A stretch of DNA of 64,000 nt from UBA6770 sp965660875 (GTDB lineage: Bacteria > Bacteroidota > Bacteroidia > Flavobacteriales_G > Salibacteraceae), in NCBI GenBank assembly GCA_965660875.1, contig CBFIBQ010000008.1, forward strand, positions 58,735-122,734, given 5' to 3'. Of the stretch, positions 34,322 to 44,266 are shown one piece after another. Position numbers and translations under genes: made by a program. Every line of letters starts with the position of its first letter. Within the stretch, counting starts at the first letter, position 1. A model generated the notes under the pieces. That model was not told the DNA's origin. It saw only the letters and a list, made by a program, of their open reading frames with translations, and ran no database searches.

Positions 34322-35851
34322 ATGAAAAAAGGATTGAAATCCCTTGCTTTTTTGCTCAGCGTATTTGTTGTTGTTTCTTGCATCAACAGAGATCATTTTA
34401 ACTTTGATAATATCTCTGAAACATCTTGGAATCCAAAGTTGGCTTTGCCTTTATTAAAAAGCGAAGTAGGTGTATATCAGCTTTTTGGGGCAACAGATAG
34501 TAATGCAGTTTCAATTAATGGTAAAAATGTTACACTCATTTATGGCCGTCAAAAGCTTAACCTCAATCTAAACGAGGTAATACAACTACAAGATATTGTA
34601 TCTCCTGCTGTTTTAGTTCCATTTCCAGTTGCCCCGACAAGAGTGCCTTTAATGGCTTTGGATACTAACTTTGATAATATTCAATCCATAAACTTATCCG
34701 AAGGAAACTTATCCGTATCCACATCTAACAGCAGCGCTAACGGAAACCTAACGTTTGAATTCAACGAAATTCTGGATAATAGCAATAACCCATTGAGGAT
34801 AAATTTAGCTGCAGGATCCAATGGTAATCAAGATCTTGGGAACTACAGTATTTTAACAGGCGATAGCTTGAGTGTTACCGTTAGCTCAGACGTGCCACTG
34901 ACCTGCGACGTTTCTTTGAGCATAACGGGGCTGGATTACGAAAGTGTTGATGGGGATTTTTCTGGAGAATCATTTAATGTCGGAAAAGGTGAATTTCAAT
35001 TACACCTCTTCAAAAACATTGCGGCAACAGGCGAGATAACAGTATCTCGTCCACAATTGATAATAGAATCAAAAAATGGGTTTGAGCTTGCATTTGAGCC
35101 TTCTTTCCGAAACGTCTTTGCGATAAATCCAGCCGGTGGAAACAAAACAAGATTAATTGAGGGCAATAACCCAACACCACTAGTAATTGCAGCCGCTCGA
35201 AGTAAAACTCAAGTTACAGAAAGCCGTATGATTCTCGACGAAACCAACTCAAACCTTCAAAGTTTTATTGGAATTAGCCCTAAAACTATAGAGCACAATT
35301 TAGGGTTAAGTGTTTCGAAAAGCATGCAATCTCCCCAAACCCTTTATAAAGGCGATGCATGCGACTTATCCTTACGAGTAGAGTTACCACTTGAAGGTAA
35401 AATTGCAACGTTTGAAGTGCTCGATACCGTTCAACTGCAAGTAACCAACGATTTGACACTAATTAAGGATTTCCTCATTAAGACGTATACAAAAAATGGG
35501 TTTCCATTAGATACGCGCATTTCTATTGCGCTTATGGATGAAAACAAGGAGTTGATGAAAAAAGCGGATGGTTCAAATATGATGCTTTTAAATGAAATTT
35601 TTACTCAAGCTGCTGCGGTGAATAGCTCTGGTGAAGTAGAAGACCCTTTGGAGTATTCCGCAGAACATCAACTGGTTGATGAGGAAGTATTGGCAAAATT
35701 ACCACTGGCTCGTTATGGACAGCTTAGAGCTAGCATGAATACCACCAACCAAGGAAACGATAATGTTAAAATTCTATCAGACTATACCTTGCAAGTTCGC
35801 TTAGGAGTAAAACTAACGGGTAACATTGACTTAATTAATGAGGAAGAATGA
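34322..35851 (+). CDS. Lipoprotein of unknown function, first gene of the CHAT operon
   Basis: A 509-residue protein with a lipoprotein signal (MKKGLKSLAFLLSVFVVVSC; lipobox VVSC). The remainder is beta-rich and Ser/Asn/Asp-rich with no motif I recognise; it looks like a stack of immunoglobulin-like strands. The stop overlaps the start of the DUF5723 gene by 4 bases (ATGA), so the two are translationally coupled. A probable partner of that outer-membrane protein at the cell envelope. Confidence 0.75.
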   Translation: MKKGLKSLAFLLSVFVVVSCINRDHFNFDNISETSWNPKLALPLLKSEVGVYQLFGATDSNAVSINGKNVTLIYGRQKLNLNLNEVIQLQDIVSPAVLVPFPVAPTRVPLMALDTNFDNIQSINLSEGNLSVSTSNSSANGNLTFEFNEILDNSNNPLRINLAAGSNGNQDLGNYSILTGDSLSVTVSSDVPLTCDVSLSITGLDYESVDGDFSGESFNVGKGEFQLHLFKNIAATGEITVSRPQLIIESKNGFELAFEPSFRNVFAINPAGGNKTRLIEGNNPTPLVIAAARSKTQVTESRMILDETNSNLQSFIGISPKTIEHNLGLSVSKSMQSPQTLYKGDACDLSLRVELPLEGKIATFEVLDTVQLQVTNDLTLIKDFLIKTYTKNGFPLDTRISIALMDENKELMKKADGSNMMLLNEIFTQAAAVNSSGEVEDPLEYSAEHQLVDEEVLAKLPLARYGQLRASMNTTNQGNDNVKILSDYTLQVRLGVKLTGNIDLINEEE

Positions 35852-37221
35852 AAAAGATTTTTCTTCATATCGTGTATGTATTTGCCGCCGTATCAGGTGT
35901 TGCACAGCAAGACTTAACGCTCTATGAGCTCAAGTCTGCGCCCCAAGCCCACAGCCTAAACCCTTCTCGTATGCCTTACTCTAAAGGGTATCTTTTACTT
36001 CCGGGGCTCAGTGGTGGGTACTTTTCATTTAACAGTGAAGGCTTCGCTTATTCCGATGCACTGCAATTAAATGACGACAATAGTATTGATGTGAAACTTG
36101 GGGACGCCATTGAAAAAATGAAAGACCTGAATAATATTGGCTTTGATATCAAAGCTCCAATTTTAGGTTTTGGGTTTTCTTTAGGTGCTGGATACGCTTC
36201 ATTTGGAATTGAAAATAAATCGTCTACACGTTTTACCGTTCCAAAAACACTGGCTGAATTTATTTGGCTGGGCAATGGAGACGATAAATTCTTAGGAAAT
36301 CGAGCTGCCTTTGATGGATTGGGGGTTGATTTTATGTCTTACACAGAAGTTGCATTTGGCTATGCAAGAAGCATTACCAGTCGCTGGACAGTTGGGTTAA
36401 AAGCAAAGTATTTAAGTGGTCAAGGGTACCTCAGAACGACAGAAAGTTCGCTGGGAATCACCACCAATGCAGATAATTATGCACTTACTCTAGACGGCAG
36501 TGTAACTGCTCAAGCTGCGGGGGTGCCTGGTTTACTAGTTGACTCTTTGCTTGGTTTTGGTGGTTTGAATATTGACGCAGTTGGCGATCAGTTGATTTCT
36601 GCAGGTAGCACTAATCACGGTGGGGCAATAGATATAGGAGCTACTTTTAGAATTGATGAAAAGTTCTCTGCCAATGTTTCCGTACTGGATTTAGGTTTGA
36701 TAAACTGGGGAAATACTGCGGTAACCAAAACTTCAAAGCCAATCAGCTATACCTATGAGGGACTTGAGGTTTCCGATTTCTCAGGGGAGTCAGATGGCAC
36801 CGAGAACATTGTAGAAACTTTTGACACTTTGTTTAGTAACATTGAATTCACTGAGGAAAAAGGAACATTCACCACTCTATTGCCCGTAAAAGTTTACTTG
36901 GGAGGTACCTATCGCATATTACCCACGACAGACCTTAGTGCGCTGTCCTTTAACGAGTATTATAACGGAAGATTTAAAACTTCATTCAGAGTGGCCGTTA
37001 CTCAAAAAGTGCAAAACTTCCTAATGGCTACCTTGAATTATTCGGTCTATGGAAATAGTGTGGCCAATGTGGGCCTAGGGTTTACAATAAATGGAGGTCC
37101 TGTTCAATTGTATGTCGTAACGGATAATGTAATTGCCTTTATACTACCTGAAGACAGTAAAAACTTTCACTTGAGAGCTGGCATTAACCTCACCTTCGGA
37201 AATAATTTAAGTCAGTACTAA
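35848..37221 (+). CDS. DUF5723 outer-membrane protein
   Basis: A 457-residue protein with a signal peptide (MKKIFLHIVYVFAAVSGVAQ) and long amphipathic beta strands throughout (FGFSLGAGYASFGIENKS, WTVGLKAKYLSGQGYL, LRAGINLTFGNN), which fits the Bacteroidota family DUF5723, a probable outer-membrane barrel related to porin-like proteins. The opening QDLTLYELKSAPQAHSLNPS is typical of the family. It is coupled to the upstream lipoprotein and followed after 2 bases by the TPR-CHAT gene. Confidence 0.85.
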   Translation: MKKIFLHIVYVFAAVSGVAQQDLTLYELKSAPQAHSLNPSRMPYSKGYLLLPGLSGGYFSFNSEGFAYSDALQLNDDNSIDVKLGDAIEKMKDLNNIGFDIKAPILGFGFSLGAGYASFGIENKSSTRFTVPKTLAEFIWLGNGDDKFLGNRAAFDGLGVDFMSYTEVAFGYARSITSRWTVGLKAKYLSGQGYLRTTESSLGITTNADNYALTLDGSVTAQAAGVPGLLVDSLLGFGGLNIDAVGDQLISAGSTNHGGAIDIGATFRIDEKFSANVSVLDLGLINWGNTAVTKTSKPISYTYEGLEVSDFSGESDGTENIVETFDTLFSNIEFTEEKGTFTTLLPVKVYLGGTYRILPTTDLSALSFNEYYNGRFKTSFRVAVTQKVQNFLMATLNYSVYGNSVANVGLGFTINGGPVQLYVVTDNVIAFILPEDSKNFHLRAGINLTFGNNLSQY

Positions 37222-37223
37222 AT

Positions 37224-40200
37224 ATGATGACGCAAAGGGGCATATTGACTGCAACATTTATTGGATGGCTCACCGTGCTTTTTCTCCTATTATCTAATGT
37301 TACTTACGCTCAAAAAAAAATAGTAAAGAAAAGTGAGCGCATTATTGAGAAGAGTGAAAAGAACTACGAAAAAGGCAGCTATTTAACCTCGTACAACAAA
37401 TCGCGAAGGTGGTTGAAACGCATGCGCAAAAAAGGGCACATGAGCTCACAATACTATACCTACATTTCCATTTTAAATACTCGCTATTTAGAAGGTCTTG
37501 GAAGATTGCGAGAAGTTGAAGATAGCCTTGAAAACAGTCTTTTTTATTTTAATAATTACCTTAAACCAGACAGTTCCTTATACTCAAATATTTTAGTTGG
37601 ACTAGGTGAGGCATACATAGAAAACGGGCAACTTTTAAAAGCTGACGTTTATCTAGAAAAGGCAGAAAAAACAATTGTATCGCGGCTGGATAGCGCAAAA
37701 ACTCCAATTATTCCAGACAGTTTAAAAAGGCGCGACCGCAAAAAACTGGTATTCAGATTATCTGACCCTGGCCAAAATGAAGATTCAGTGCTACTCTTTT
37801 ATACCAAAAAGAAACAACTACTGGTTGAAATGAAAAAAGGTCTATTCAATGAGGCAGAAGGCGACGTTGACGAATTAATCGCCTATCAAAACCGAATAGC
37901 ACAACGCAGGTTTAAAACAATTGATGAAGCTTCTAAAAAGAAAACCATTAAAATCAAGAAAAAAACTTATAAAAAGAGACAGGTGCAATTGGCTGACTTG
38001 TACGTACAGAAAGCAGATTTTTATCGCTTATCCGGCAATTACCAGAAAGCGGCCACCCTTTATTACGACAATGAAACTACTTTCAAAAAAAATATTTCGA
38101 AAAAAAGCTTACCCAACATTAAAAACAATTTCGGGAAAGCACTTATGGCAGAGAGCGATGGCTTGCTCGAAAAACCCTACAAATACTATCAAGACATTAA
38201 AAAACAAATCATAAAAAGTAACAAGGTTTCCATTTATCATGAGCTGTACAATGAGGTAATTGAAAAGGAAATACAATCCTACATTGAAGAAGAAAAAAAT
38301 AAAAAAGCACGTGACTTGTACTTCAAGTACAAACTCGATAATATGCATAAATATGGAAAAAGCAGCGTGTACTACCTACGGGCACTTATGCTAGAAAATG
38401 CTTATAACAACAAACGCGTGCGCTATAAAAAAGCATTAAAGAAAGAAGTCAGCTTAAAAGAAGGAATTGAGCAACATATTCCATACGACAACATTTCCAA
38501 CCTCATTTTTAATGATCACTTTTACAAGTTTTACGTAAAGAACAATAGAATTGAAGAAGCGCGAATTGAAAGGGAAACCAACGAGTGGATTGCCGGACTA
38601 AATATTGGAAAAACTTCACCAAACTATTCGATTGAATTAATTAAGCTGGCTCAGTTCAACATCAAAAACCAAGACAAATTCCCGAAATCAAAAGAGATTT
38701 ATGAAAAACACTTTGAAGGGGTTTTCAGGAAACAATTTCACCCGCATCATCCTTTGTATTCAGACTTTTTAGCCTCTTACAGCAAATTGAAAGCTTATAC
38801 TGATGAATACGGAGAAGCGTACCAATTAGCAGGTGAGCGACTTTCTATAGCCAACGATAAATTTGGCCCAAAGCACGAAGAATATGCATTGGCACTGATT
38901 CAACTCAGCGATATAAATGTGCTCAAAGGTGAATTTGAGCAAGCCGAATCACAACTTCAAGTAGCGGCAGAAATCATTAAAGATGAAGGTGGAAAAAAGA
39001 CAAGAAACTATGCTCAGTCTTTACGAAACCTAGCCAACCTGTATATGATTAATGGGAAATACAATCTAGCTGACGATACTTATAAAAAGGCGGACAAGAT
39101 TCTTAAAAAATCTGGAGAAGCAAATGGAGTAACCATAAAATCTTCTGAAGACATGGCCAGCTATCTCATGACTACTGGTAGATATAAGGCCTCCGAAAGT
39201 ATCTTAAAACAATCCATAGAAGTCAATGAGTTAAAATTCAACGCAGAGCACTATCGACTTGTAAGGCCCTTAAGTTTATATGCTGAATTATACCTCATAT
39301 TAGGTGAATACATCGAAGCAGAAAAGAAAGCCAAACGAGCTTTAAATATAGCAGAGAAGAGTTTAGGAGACACCTCAGTTGCTTATATGGACAATTTAAC
39401 CTTGTTGGGTGAGGTGTATATTTCAATGGGTAACTACGAGGATGCAAAAAAAATCTACGAAAATGCCCTAGAGCTCACGCGTAAAAAGTTTGGCGAAGAA
39501 AACATAAGAGAGGCTGCAATACTCAAAGCATTGGCTGACGCAAACTTCCGTTCAGAAGAAGCTAGCCTAGAGTCGATAAATAGATATTTAGGACAAGCAA
39601 AGGATATCGTAATTACCAGTTTTAACGCCTCCCACCCCGATTATGCGGAATTGCTTGAATACCAAGGCAAGGTGTTTATGCTGTTTGAAAAATATTCAGA
39701 ATCCGATTTAATGCTGAAAGATGCCCAGCAAATTTGGATGAACAAATTCGGTAAGAATGATATTCATACCGCTAGGAATGAAATGCTAGTTGGTGATTTG
39801 AAATATTTACAAGGCAGATATGCCGAAGCAGAAAAAAGCTATAATGACGCAGCTAAGTCCTTTAAGTCTTTATTTGATGATAGACATCCGGGCTATTTAG
39901 AAGCTCAAAGTAAAAGGGCGAAAAGCTATTTTGCTAATGGCGAATTAAAGGATGCAAAGTCTATTTACGATGAAACTACCGAGAGTTATTTAGGCTTTAT
40001 CAAAGATTATTTTCCTGCTCTTTCTGAGTCTGAAAAAGGAAAATACTGGAATTCTATAAAGAGAGACTTTGAAATTTACAACTCACTCGCATTAGCAACT
40101 TATGAGAAGAATAACAAGGCACTGCGTAACGTCTATAACTTTAAACTCTCTACAAAAGCTATACTCCAAAGCAGTTCCACCAAACTAAAATCAAGAATTG

Positions 40201-41582
40201 TAAACTCAAACGATGGCGACTTAATTTATCGGTTCGACTTGTACAACGAGAAAAAAGATCAGCTTACCAAAGGATTGGCGATGTCACCAGAAGAAAGAGC
40301 CATCAACGGCATTGATATGAATAAGTTGAGTAAGGAGATTAACGATTTAGAAAAAAAATTAAGTGAAGAATCTGAAGACTTTGCAGGCGCCTTCGATAAT
40401 GAGCAGTTCACTTGGAAGGACGTAAAGAAAAACTTAAATGAAAATGAATATGCAATTGAAATTATTCGGTTTAGACATTTTGATAAGGAAATAACCGACA
40501 GCGTATTATATGCGGCATTAATTCTTCATGAAAAATCCAGAGGTCCTGAGTTAGTCTTATTTGAAAACGGAAACGAAATGGAGAAAAAATACTTCAAGGG
40601 TTACCGTAACCTAATCAAATACAAAGTTTCAAAAGACAAATACAGCTATGGTCAATTTTGGGAGCCCATAGACAAGAAAATAGCCGACGGTGCTAAGGTA
40701 TTTGTTTCTGCCGATGGCGTTTTTAATCAACTAAACATTGAAACCCTTAAAGATAATGCTGGTGAATACGTTATTGACAAAAATGAGGTCTACAACCTAA
40801 GTAATACTAAGGATTTAATCCTCTCTCGTAGAGACGAATACAATAAAGAACAGTACGACAAATCTACTGCAATGCTTATGGGAAATCCGAGTTTTGCTGA
40901 AAATGGAGCGGATATTGACATGAGCAATAAAGTAAGTTCCATAGAGTCTCTTCCGGGAGCAGAGGAGGAAATTAAACTGGTGGGTAAATTGCTTGACAGT
41001 GAAGATTGGGATACTCAAGTTAAAGTTCAGTCTGAGGCCACTGAAGAAAGCTTAAAGAAAATGAACTCACCAAGAGTCTGTCATATAGCAACGCACGGTT
41101 TCTTTATGGAAGAGTCAAAAGCCAGCGATAAAAAAAATGAAATAACCGGTGATTTTGCTGACAATCCGTTACTTCGTTCGGGCTTGCTATTTACTGGAGC
41201 TGGTGAGCTTTTGGCCAACAATAATATTTATGACTTCAACAAAAAAGACGGAATTCTTACTGCTTATGAAGCTATGAATTTGAATTTAGATCACACAGAA
41301 TTGGTGGTACTCAGTGCCTGTGAAACAGGTGTTGGAGAAATAAAATCTGGAGAGGGGGTGTATGGTCTGCAGCGATCATTTATTGTTGCTGGCGCCAAAA
41401 ATGTGATCATGACTTTATTCAAGGTAGATGATAAAATTACACAGGAACTAATGAATGATTTTTACTCGCATTGGCTGGAAAACGGTGATATGCGAACTGC
41501 TTTTCAAGATGCCAAACAAAAGGTAAAAGAGAAATACAAAAAACCGGTGTACTGGGGCAGCTTTGTGCTCATTGGTATGTAA
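37224..41582 (+). CDS. Exported TPR-CHAT caspase-like protease
   Basis: A 1452-residue protein with a signal sequence (MTQRGILTATFIGWLTVLFLLLSNVTYAQ), a very long array of TPR helices (about 40-960; for example YAQSLRNLANLYMINGKYNLADDTYKKA and AYMDNLTLLGEVYISMGNYEDAKKIYENAL) and a C-terminal CHAT domain. The caspase-type catalytic pair is complete: H1291 in CHIATHGFF and C1366 in LSACETGVGE, so it is probably an active cysteine protease. Most known TPR-CHAT proteins act in the cytoplasm; this one is exported. It lies in an operon behind a lipoprotein and an outer-membrane barrel (2-base gap), and yraN follows after 2 bases. Confidence 0.88.
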   Translation: MMTQRGILTATFIGWLTVLFLLLSNVTYAQKKIVKKSERIIEKSEKNYEKGSYLTSYNKSRRWLKRMRKKGHMSSQYYTYISILNTRYLEGLGRLREVEDSLENSLFYFNNYLKPDSSLYSNILVGLGEAYIENGQLLKADVYLEKAEKTIVSRLDSAKTPIIPDSLKRRDRKKLVFRLSDPGQNEDSVLLFYTKKKQLLVEMKKGLFNEAEGDVDELIAYQNRIAQRRFKTIDEASKKKTIKIKKKTYKKRQVQLADLYVQKADFYRLSGNYQKAATLYYDNETTFKKNISKKSLPNIKNNFGKALMAESDGLLEKPYKYYQDIKKQIIKSNKVSIYHELYNEVIEKEIQSYIEEEKNKKARDLYFKYKLDNMHKYGKSSVYYLRALMLENAYNNKRVRYKKALKKEVSLKEGIEQHIPYDNISNLIFNDHFYKFYVKNNRIEEARIERETNEWIAGLNIGKTSPNYSIELIKLAQFNIKNQDKFPKSKEIYEKHFEGVFRKQFHPHHPLYSDFLASYSKLKAYTDEYGEAYQLAGERLSIANDKFGPKHEEYALALIQLSDINVLKGEFEQAESQLQVAAEIIKDEGGKKTRNYAQSLRNLANLYMINGKYNLADDTYKKADKILKKSGEANGVTIKSSEDMASYLMTTGRYKASESILKQSIEVNELKFNAEHYRLVRPLSLYAELYLILGEYIEAEKKAKRALNIAEKSLGDTSVAYMDNLTLLGEVYISMGNYEDAKKIYENALELTRKKFGEENIREAAILKALADANFRSEEASLESINRYLGQAKDIVITSFNASHPDYAELLEYQGKVFMLFEKYSESDLMLKDAQQIWMNKFGKNDIHTARNEMLVGDLKYLQGRYAEAEKSYNDAAKSFKSLFDDRHPGYLEAQSKRAKSYFANGELKDAKSIYDETTESYLGFIKDYFPALSESEKGKYWNSIKRDFEIYNSLALATYEKNNKALRNVYNFKLSTKAILQSSSTKLKSRIVNSNDGDLIYRFDLYNEKKDQLTKGLAMSPEERAINGIDMNKLSKEINDLEKKLSEESEDFAGAFDNEQFTWKDVKKNLNENEYAIEIIRFRHFDKEITDSVLYAALILHEKSRGPELVLFENGNEMEKKYFKGYRNLIKYKVSKDKYSYGQFWEPIDKKIADGAKVFVSADGVFNQLNIETLKDNAGEYVIDKNEVYNLSNTKDLILSRRDEYNKEQYDKSTAMLMGNPSFAENGADIDMSNKVSSIESLPGAEEEIKLVGKLLDSEDWDTQVKVQSEATEESLKKMNSPRVCHIATHGFFMEESKASDKKNEITGDFADNPLLRSGLLFTGAGELLANNNIYDFNKKDGILTAYEAMNLNLDHTELVVLSACETGVGEIKSGEGVYGLQRSFIVAGAKNVIMTLFKVDDKITQELMNDFYSHWLENGDMRTAFQDAKQKVKEKYKKPVYWGSFVLIGM

Positions 41583-41584
41583 TT

Positions 41585-41944
41585 ATGGACAATAAATCAA
41601 CCGGAAATAAAGGCGAGGCCATTGCTAAAGATTTACTGAGTTCAAAAGGTTATAAAATCAAAGCCACCAATTGGCGCCATTCGTATTTAGAAGTTGATAT
41701 TATTTGCGAAACAGAAAAGGAAATTGTTTTTGTAGAAGTAAAAACACGCTCCACAGGATATTTTGGAGATCCCATTCAATCGGTTTCCCAAAAGCAACAA
41801 CAAAATCTAATAGACGCTGCAGAAGCATACATCGATCAATTTGAAATAGATAAAGAGTGTCGCTTTGATATAATTGGAATATTAAACGAGAATCAACAAC
41901 CGGATATCAACCATGTAGAAGATGCTTTTGGGCCTGAGTTTTAA
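41585..41944 (+). CDS. YraN/UPF0102 family endonuclease-like protein
   Basis: A 119-residue protein of the UPF0102 family, which has the fold of restriction endonucleases/Holliday-junction resolvases. The motif is present: GNKGEAIAKDLLSSKGYKI, LEVDIICETEKEIVFVEVKTRS (acidic D and E-x-K active-site residues) and QNLIDAAEAYI. The function is not firmly established; relatives are sometimes linked to DNA processing. It starts 2 bases after the CHAT gene and probably belongs to that transcript, perhaps by chance of position. Confidence 0.9.
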   Translation: MDNKSTGNKGEAIAKDLLSSKGYKIKATNWRHSYLEVDIICETEKEIVFVEVKTRSTGYFGDPIQSVSQKQQQNLIDAAEAYIDQFEIDKECRFDIIGILNENQQPDINHVEDAFGPEF

Positions 41945-42024
41945 GGGCACAAAGCATACATTTTATTAAACACTAGGTAGTACTTACTTGTCACTACTAA
42001 CTAATTCACCAAATTTGCAACGCA

Positions 42025-42204
42025 ATGGGAGATTTTGACCAGTTTAAAAATTTGGATACAGAGGATTACTACAAGCATCCCGATGGCTTCATTATTTTTA
42101 CTGAAAAATATCACCTAAAACGCGGATATTGCTGTAAAAACGGTTGCAAGCATTGCCCTTACGGGTTCAATAAGAAACGAAAACAAAACAAGGATGACGT
42201 TTAA
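42025..42204 (+). CDS. DUF5522 micro-protein
   Basis: A 59-codon gene (ATG at 42025) too short to be noticed by simple ORF lists. The product reads FIIFTEKYHLKRGYCCKNG then CKHCPYGFNKKRKQ, which is the DUF5522 signature: conserved CC-x-N-G-C-x-H-C-P-Y-G-F/Y. Four cysteines in this pattern point to metal binding. The function is unknown. Its last 11 bases overlap the start of hutU on the same strand (hutU ATG at 42194), so the two may be translationally coupled. Confidence 0.88.
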   Translation: MGDFDQFKNLDTEDYYKHPDGFIIFTEKYHLKRGYCCKNGCKHCPYGFNKKRKQNKDDV

Positions 42205-44182
42205 AGAACAAGTACTTCAAGGAATACCAGACACCTTACCAAACCCAAAACCTTATGACCCCAATATTAACCATGCCCCAAAACGTAAGGAGATTTTAAC
42301 GGAAAAGGAAAAGAAGTTAGCGCTGAAAAATGCACTTAGATATTTTCCTAAAAAACATCACGCAACCTTACTTCCAGAATTCAAGGAAGAGTTAATAACC
42401 TACGGTAGAATTTACATGTATCGTTTTCGTCCAGACTATACCATTACAGCTCGTTCGATAGATGAATTTCCGCACCAATCGAAGCAAGCAGCGGGCATAA
42501 TGCTGATGCTAAGCAATAACCTAGATTATGCAGTGGCGCAGCACCCGCATGAACTAATTACATACGGAGGAAATGGTGCTGTATTCCAAAATTGGGCACA
42601 GTATTTATTGACCATGCAGTATTTGGCTCAAATGACCGACGACCAAACCTTAGCCATGTATTCTGGACACCCAATGGGATTGTTTCCGTCGCATAAGGAT
42701 GCACCACGAGTGGTAGTAACCAATGGAATGATGATTCCGAATTATTCCAAACCCGATGATTGGGAAAAATTTAATGCGCTGGGCGTAACTCAATACGGAC
42801 AAATGACTGCCGGTTCATTTATGTATATCGGTCCCCAAGGAATCGTTCATGGAACTACCATTACTGTGCTTAACGCAGGGCGAATGATTTCCAAAAATGG
42901 AGAAGGACTCGAAGGAAAAATATTCTTAACCGCTGGTCTTGGCGGCATGAGTGGAGCTCAACCAAAAGCAGGAAATATAGCTGGGTGTATTACCATTTGT
43001 GCTGAGGTTAACGAAAAAGCTACTCATACACGTCATTCGCAAGGATGGGTAGATGAAGTGATTGATAACCTAGATGATTTAATGAGCCGCATACGCAGTG
43101 CAAAAACTGCTAAAGAAGTAGTTTCTATTGCTTATCAAGGTAATGTGGTTGATGTTTGGGAACGTTTTGCAGAGGAAGGTATAAAAGTGGATTTGGGAAG
43201 TGATCAAACTTCCTTGCACAACCCATGGGCAGGTGGTTACTATCCAGTAGGCTTATCTTTTGAAGATGCCAACGACATGATGGCAAATGATCCAAAGAAG
43301 TTCAAAGAATACGTTCAAGAATCACTGCGAAGACACGTTGCTGCTGTAAATAAATGCGTTGACAACGGAACCTATTTCTTTGATTATGGAAATGCGTTTT
43401 TACTGGAATCGAGTAGAGCTAACGCAGATATAGTAAAAGAAGACGGGAGCTTTAAATACCCTTCATATGTTCAAGACATTATGGGCCCCATGTGCTTTGA
43501 TTATGGTTTTGGACCTTTCCGGTGGGTTTGTTCCAGCAGCGACCCAAAGGACTTGAAAACTACAGATAGAATTGCCGCAGAAGTATTGTCAGAAATAAAA
43601 TCGCACTCCCCTGCTGAAATTCAACAGCAAATGGAAGATAACATTCGATGGATAAAAGCTGCTGGAGAAAATAAAATGGTAGTTGGTTCGCAAGCCAGAA
43701 TTTTATATGCCGATGCAGAGGGAAGAATGAAAATTGCTGAAGCCTTCAATAAGGCAATTGCATCGGGTGAAATTTCGGCGCCAGTAATCTTAGGACGCGA
43801 TCATCACGATGTTTCGGGTACCGATTCTCCTTATAGAGAAACGAGCAACATCTACGATGGCTCTCAGTTTACAGCAGATATGGCAGTACAAAACTTTGTA
43901 GGGGATGGTTTTAGAGGTGCTACTTGGATTTCGTTGCACAACGGCGGTGGCGTTGGCTGGGGAGAGGTAATGAACGGTGGTTTTGGAATGTTATTAGATG
44001 GTTCAGAAGATTCGGACCGACGACTCAAAATGATGTTGCATTGGGATGTAAATAATGGCATAGCAAGACGTAGCTGGGCAAGAAACGAACCCGCGATACT
44101 TGCCATTAAAAGAGCTATGGAGCAAGAACCAAGGTTAAAGGTTACGATACCGAATTTGGTGGATGATGAGTTGTTGGGTTAA
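42194..44182 (+). CDS. hutU: Urocanate hydratase
   Basis: Second step of histidine degradation (urocanate to imidazolone propionate), using NAD+ as electrophile. The 662-residue protein is long for the family (about 550 in many bacteria) but fits the Bacteroidota form. Visible: HELITYGGNGAVFQNWAQY, YIGPQGIVHGTT, LTAGLGGMSGAQPKAG, DLGSDQTSLHNPWAGGYYP, CFDYGFGPFRWVCSS and HNGGGVGWGEVMNGGFGM. No hutH, hutI or hutG is in the window, so the pathway is split or incomplete here. A 30-codon copy of its 3' end is found 1.1 kb downstream. Confidence 0.95.
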   Translation: MTFKEQVLQGIPDTLPNPKPYDPNINHAPKRKEILTEKEKKLALKNALRYFPKKHHATLLPEFKEELITYGRIYMYRFRPDYTITARSIDEFPHQSKQAAGIMLMLSNNLDYAVAQHPHELITYGGNGAVFQNWAQYLLTMQYLAQMTDDQTLAMYSGHPMGLFPSHKDAPRVVVTNGMMIPNYSKPDDWEKFNALGVTQYGQMTAGSFMYIGPQGIVHGTTITVLNAGRMISKNGEGLEGKIFLTAGLGGMSGAQPKAGNIAGCITICAEVNEKATHTRHSQGWVDEVIDNLDDLMSRIRSAKTAKEVVSIAYQGNVVDVWERFAEEGIKVDLGSDQTSLHNPWAGGYYPVGLSFEDANDMMANDPKKFKEYVQESLRRHVAAVNKCVDNGTYFFDYGNAFLLESSRANADIVKEDGSFKYPSYVQDIMGPMCFDYGFGPFRWVCSSSDPKDLKTTDRIAAEVLSEIKSHSPAEIQQQMEDNIRWIKAAGENKMVVGSQARILYADAEGRMKIAEAFNKAIASGEISAPVILGRDHHDVSGTDSPYRETSNIYDGSQFTADMAVQNFVGDGFRGATWISLHNGGGVGWGEVMNGGFGMLLDGSEDSDRRLKMMLHWDVNNGIARRSWARNEPAILAIKRAMEQEPRLKVTIPNLVDDELLG

Positions 44183-44207
44183 GTAAGGAAAACAGATAAC
44201 TACATAA

Positions 44208-44235
44208 AGAAGAACCGCCCAAAGGGCAGTCTTCT
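44208..44235 (+). terminator. Terminator-like hairpin after hutU
   Basis: AGAAGA (44208-44213) / TCTTCT (44230-44235) and an inner GCCC (44217-44220) / GGGC (44224-44227) with loop AAA make a bulged hairpin about 25 bases after the hutU stop, followed by an A/T-rich stretch. It lacks a clean T-run, so it may also serve the convergent gene. Confidence 0.5.
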
Positions 44236-44266
44236 ATCATATATTTTATTTTATTCAGCTATTATA

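Noticed and set aside
37224..41582. TPR-CHAT protein as part of a type III-E CRISPR (Craspase) system
   Set aside because: No CRISPR array, gRAMP/Cas7-11 or cas genes lie in the window, and this protein has a signal peptide. The neighbours are a lipoprotein and an outer-membrane barrel.
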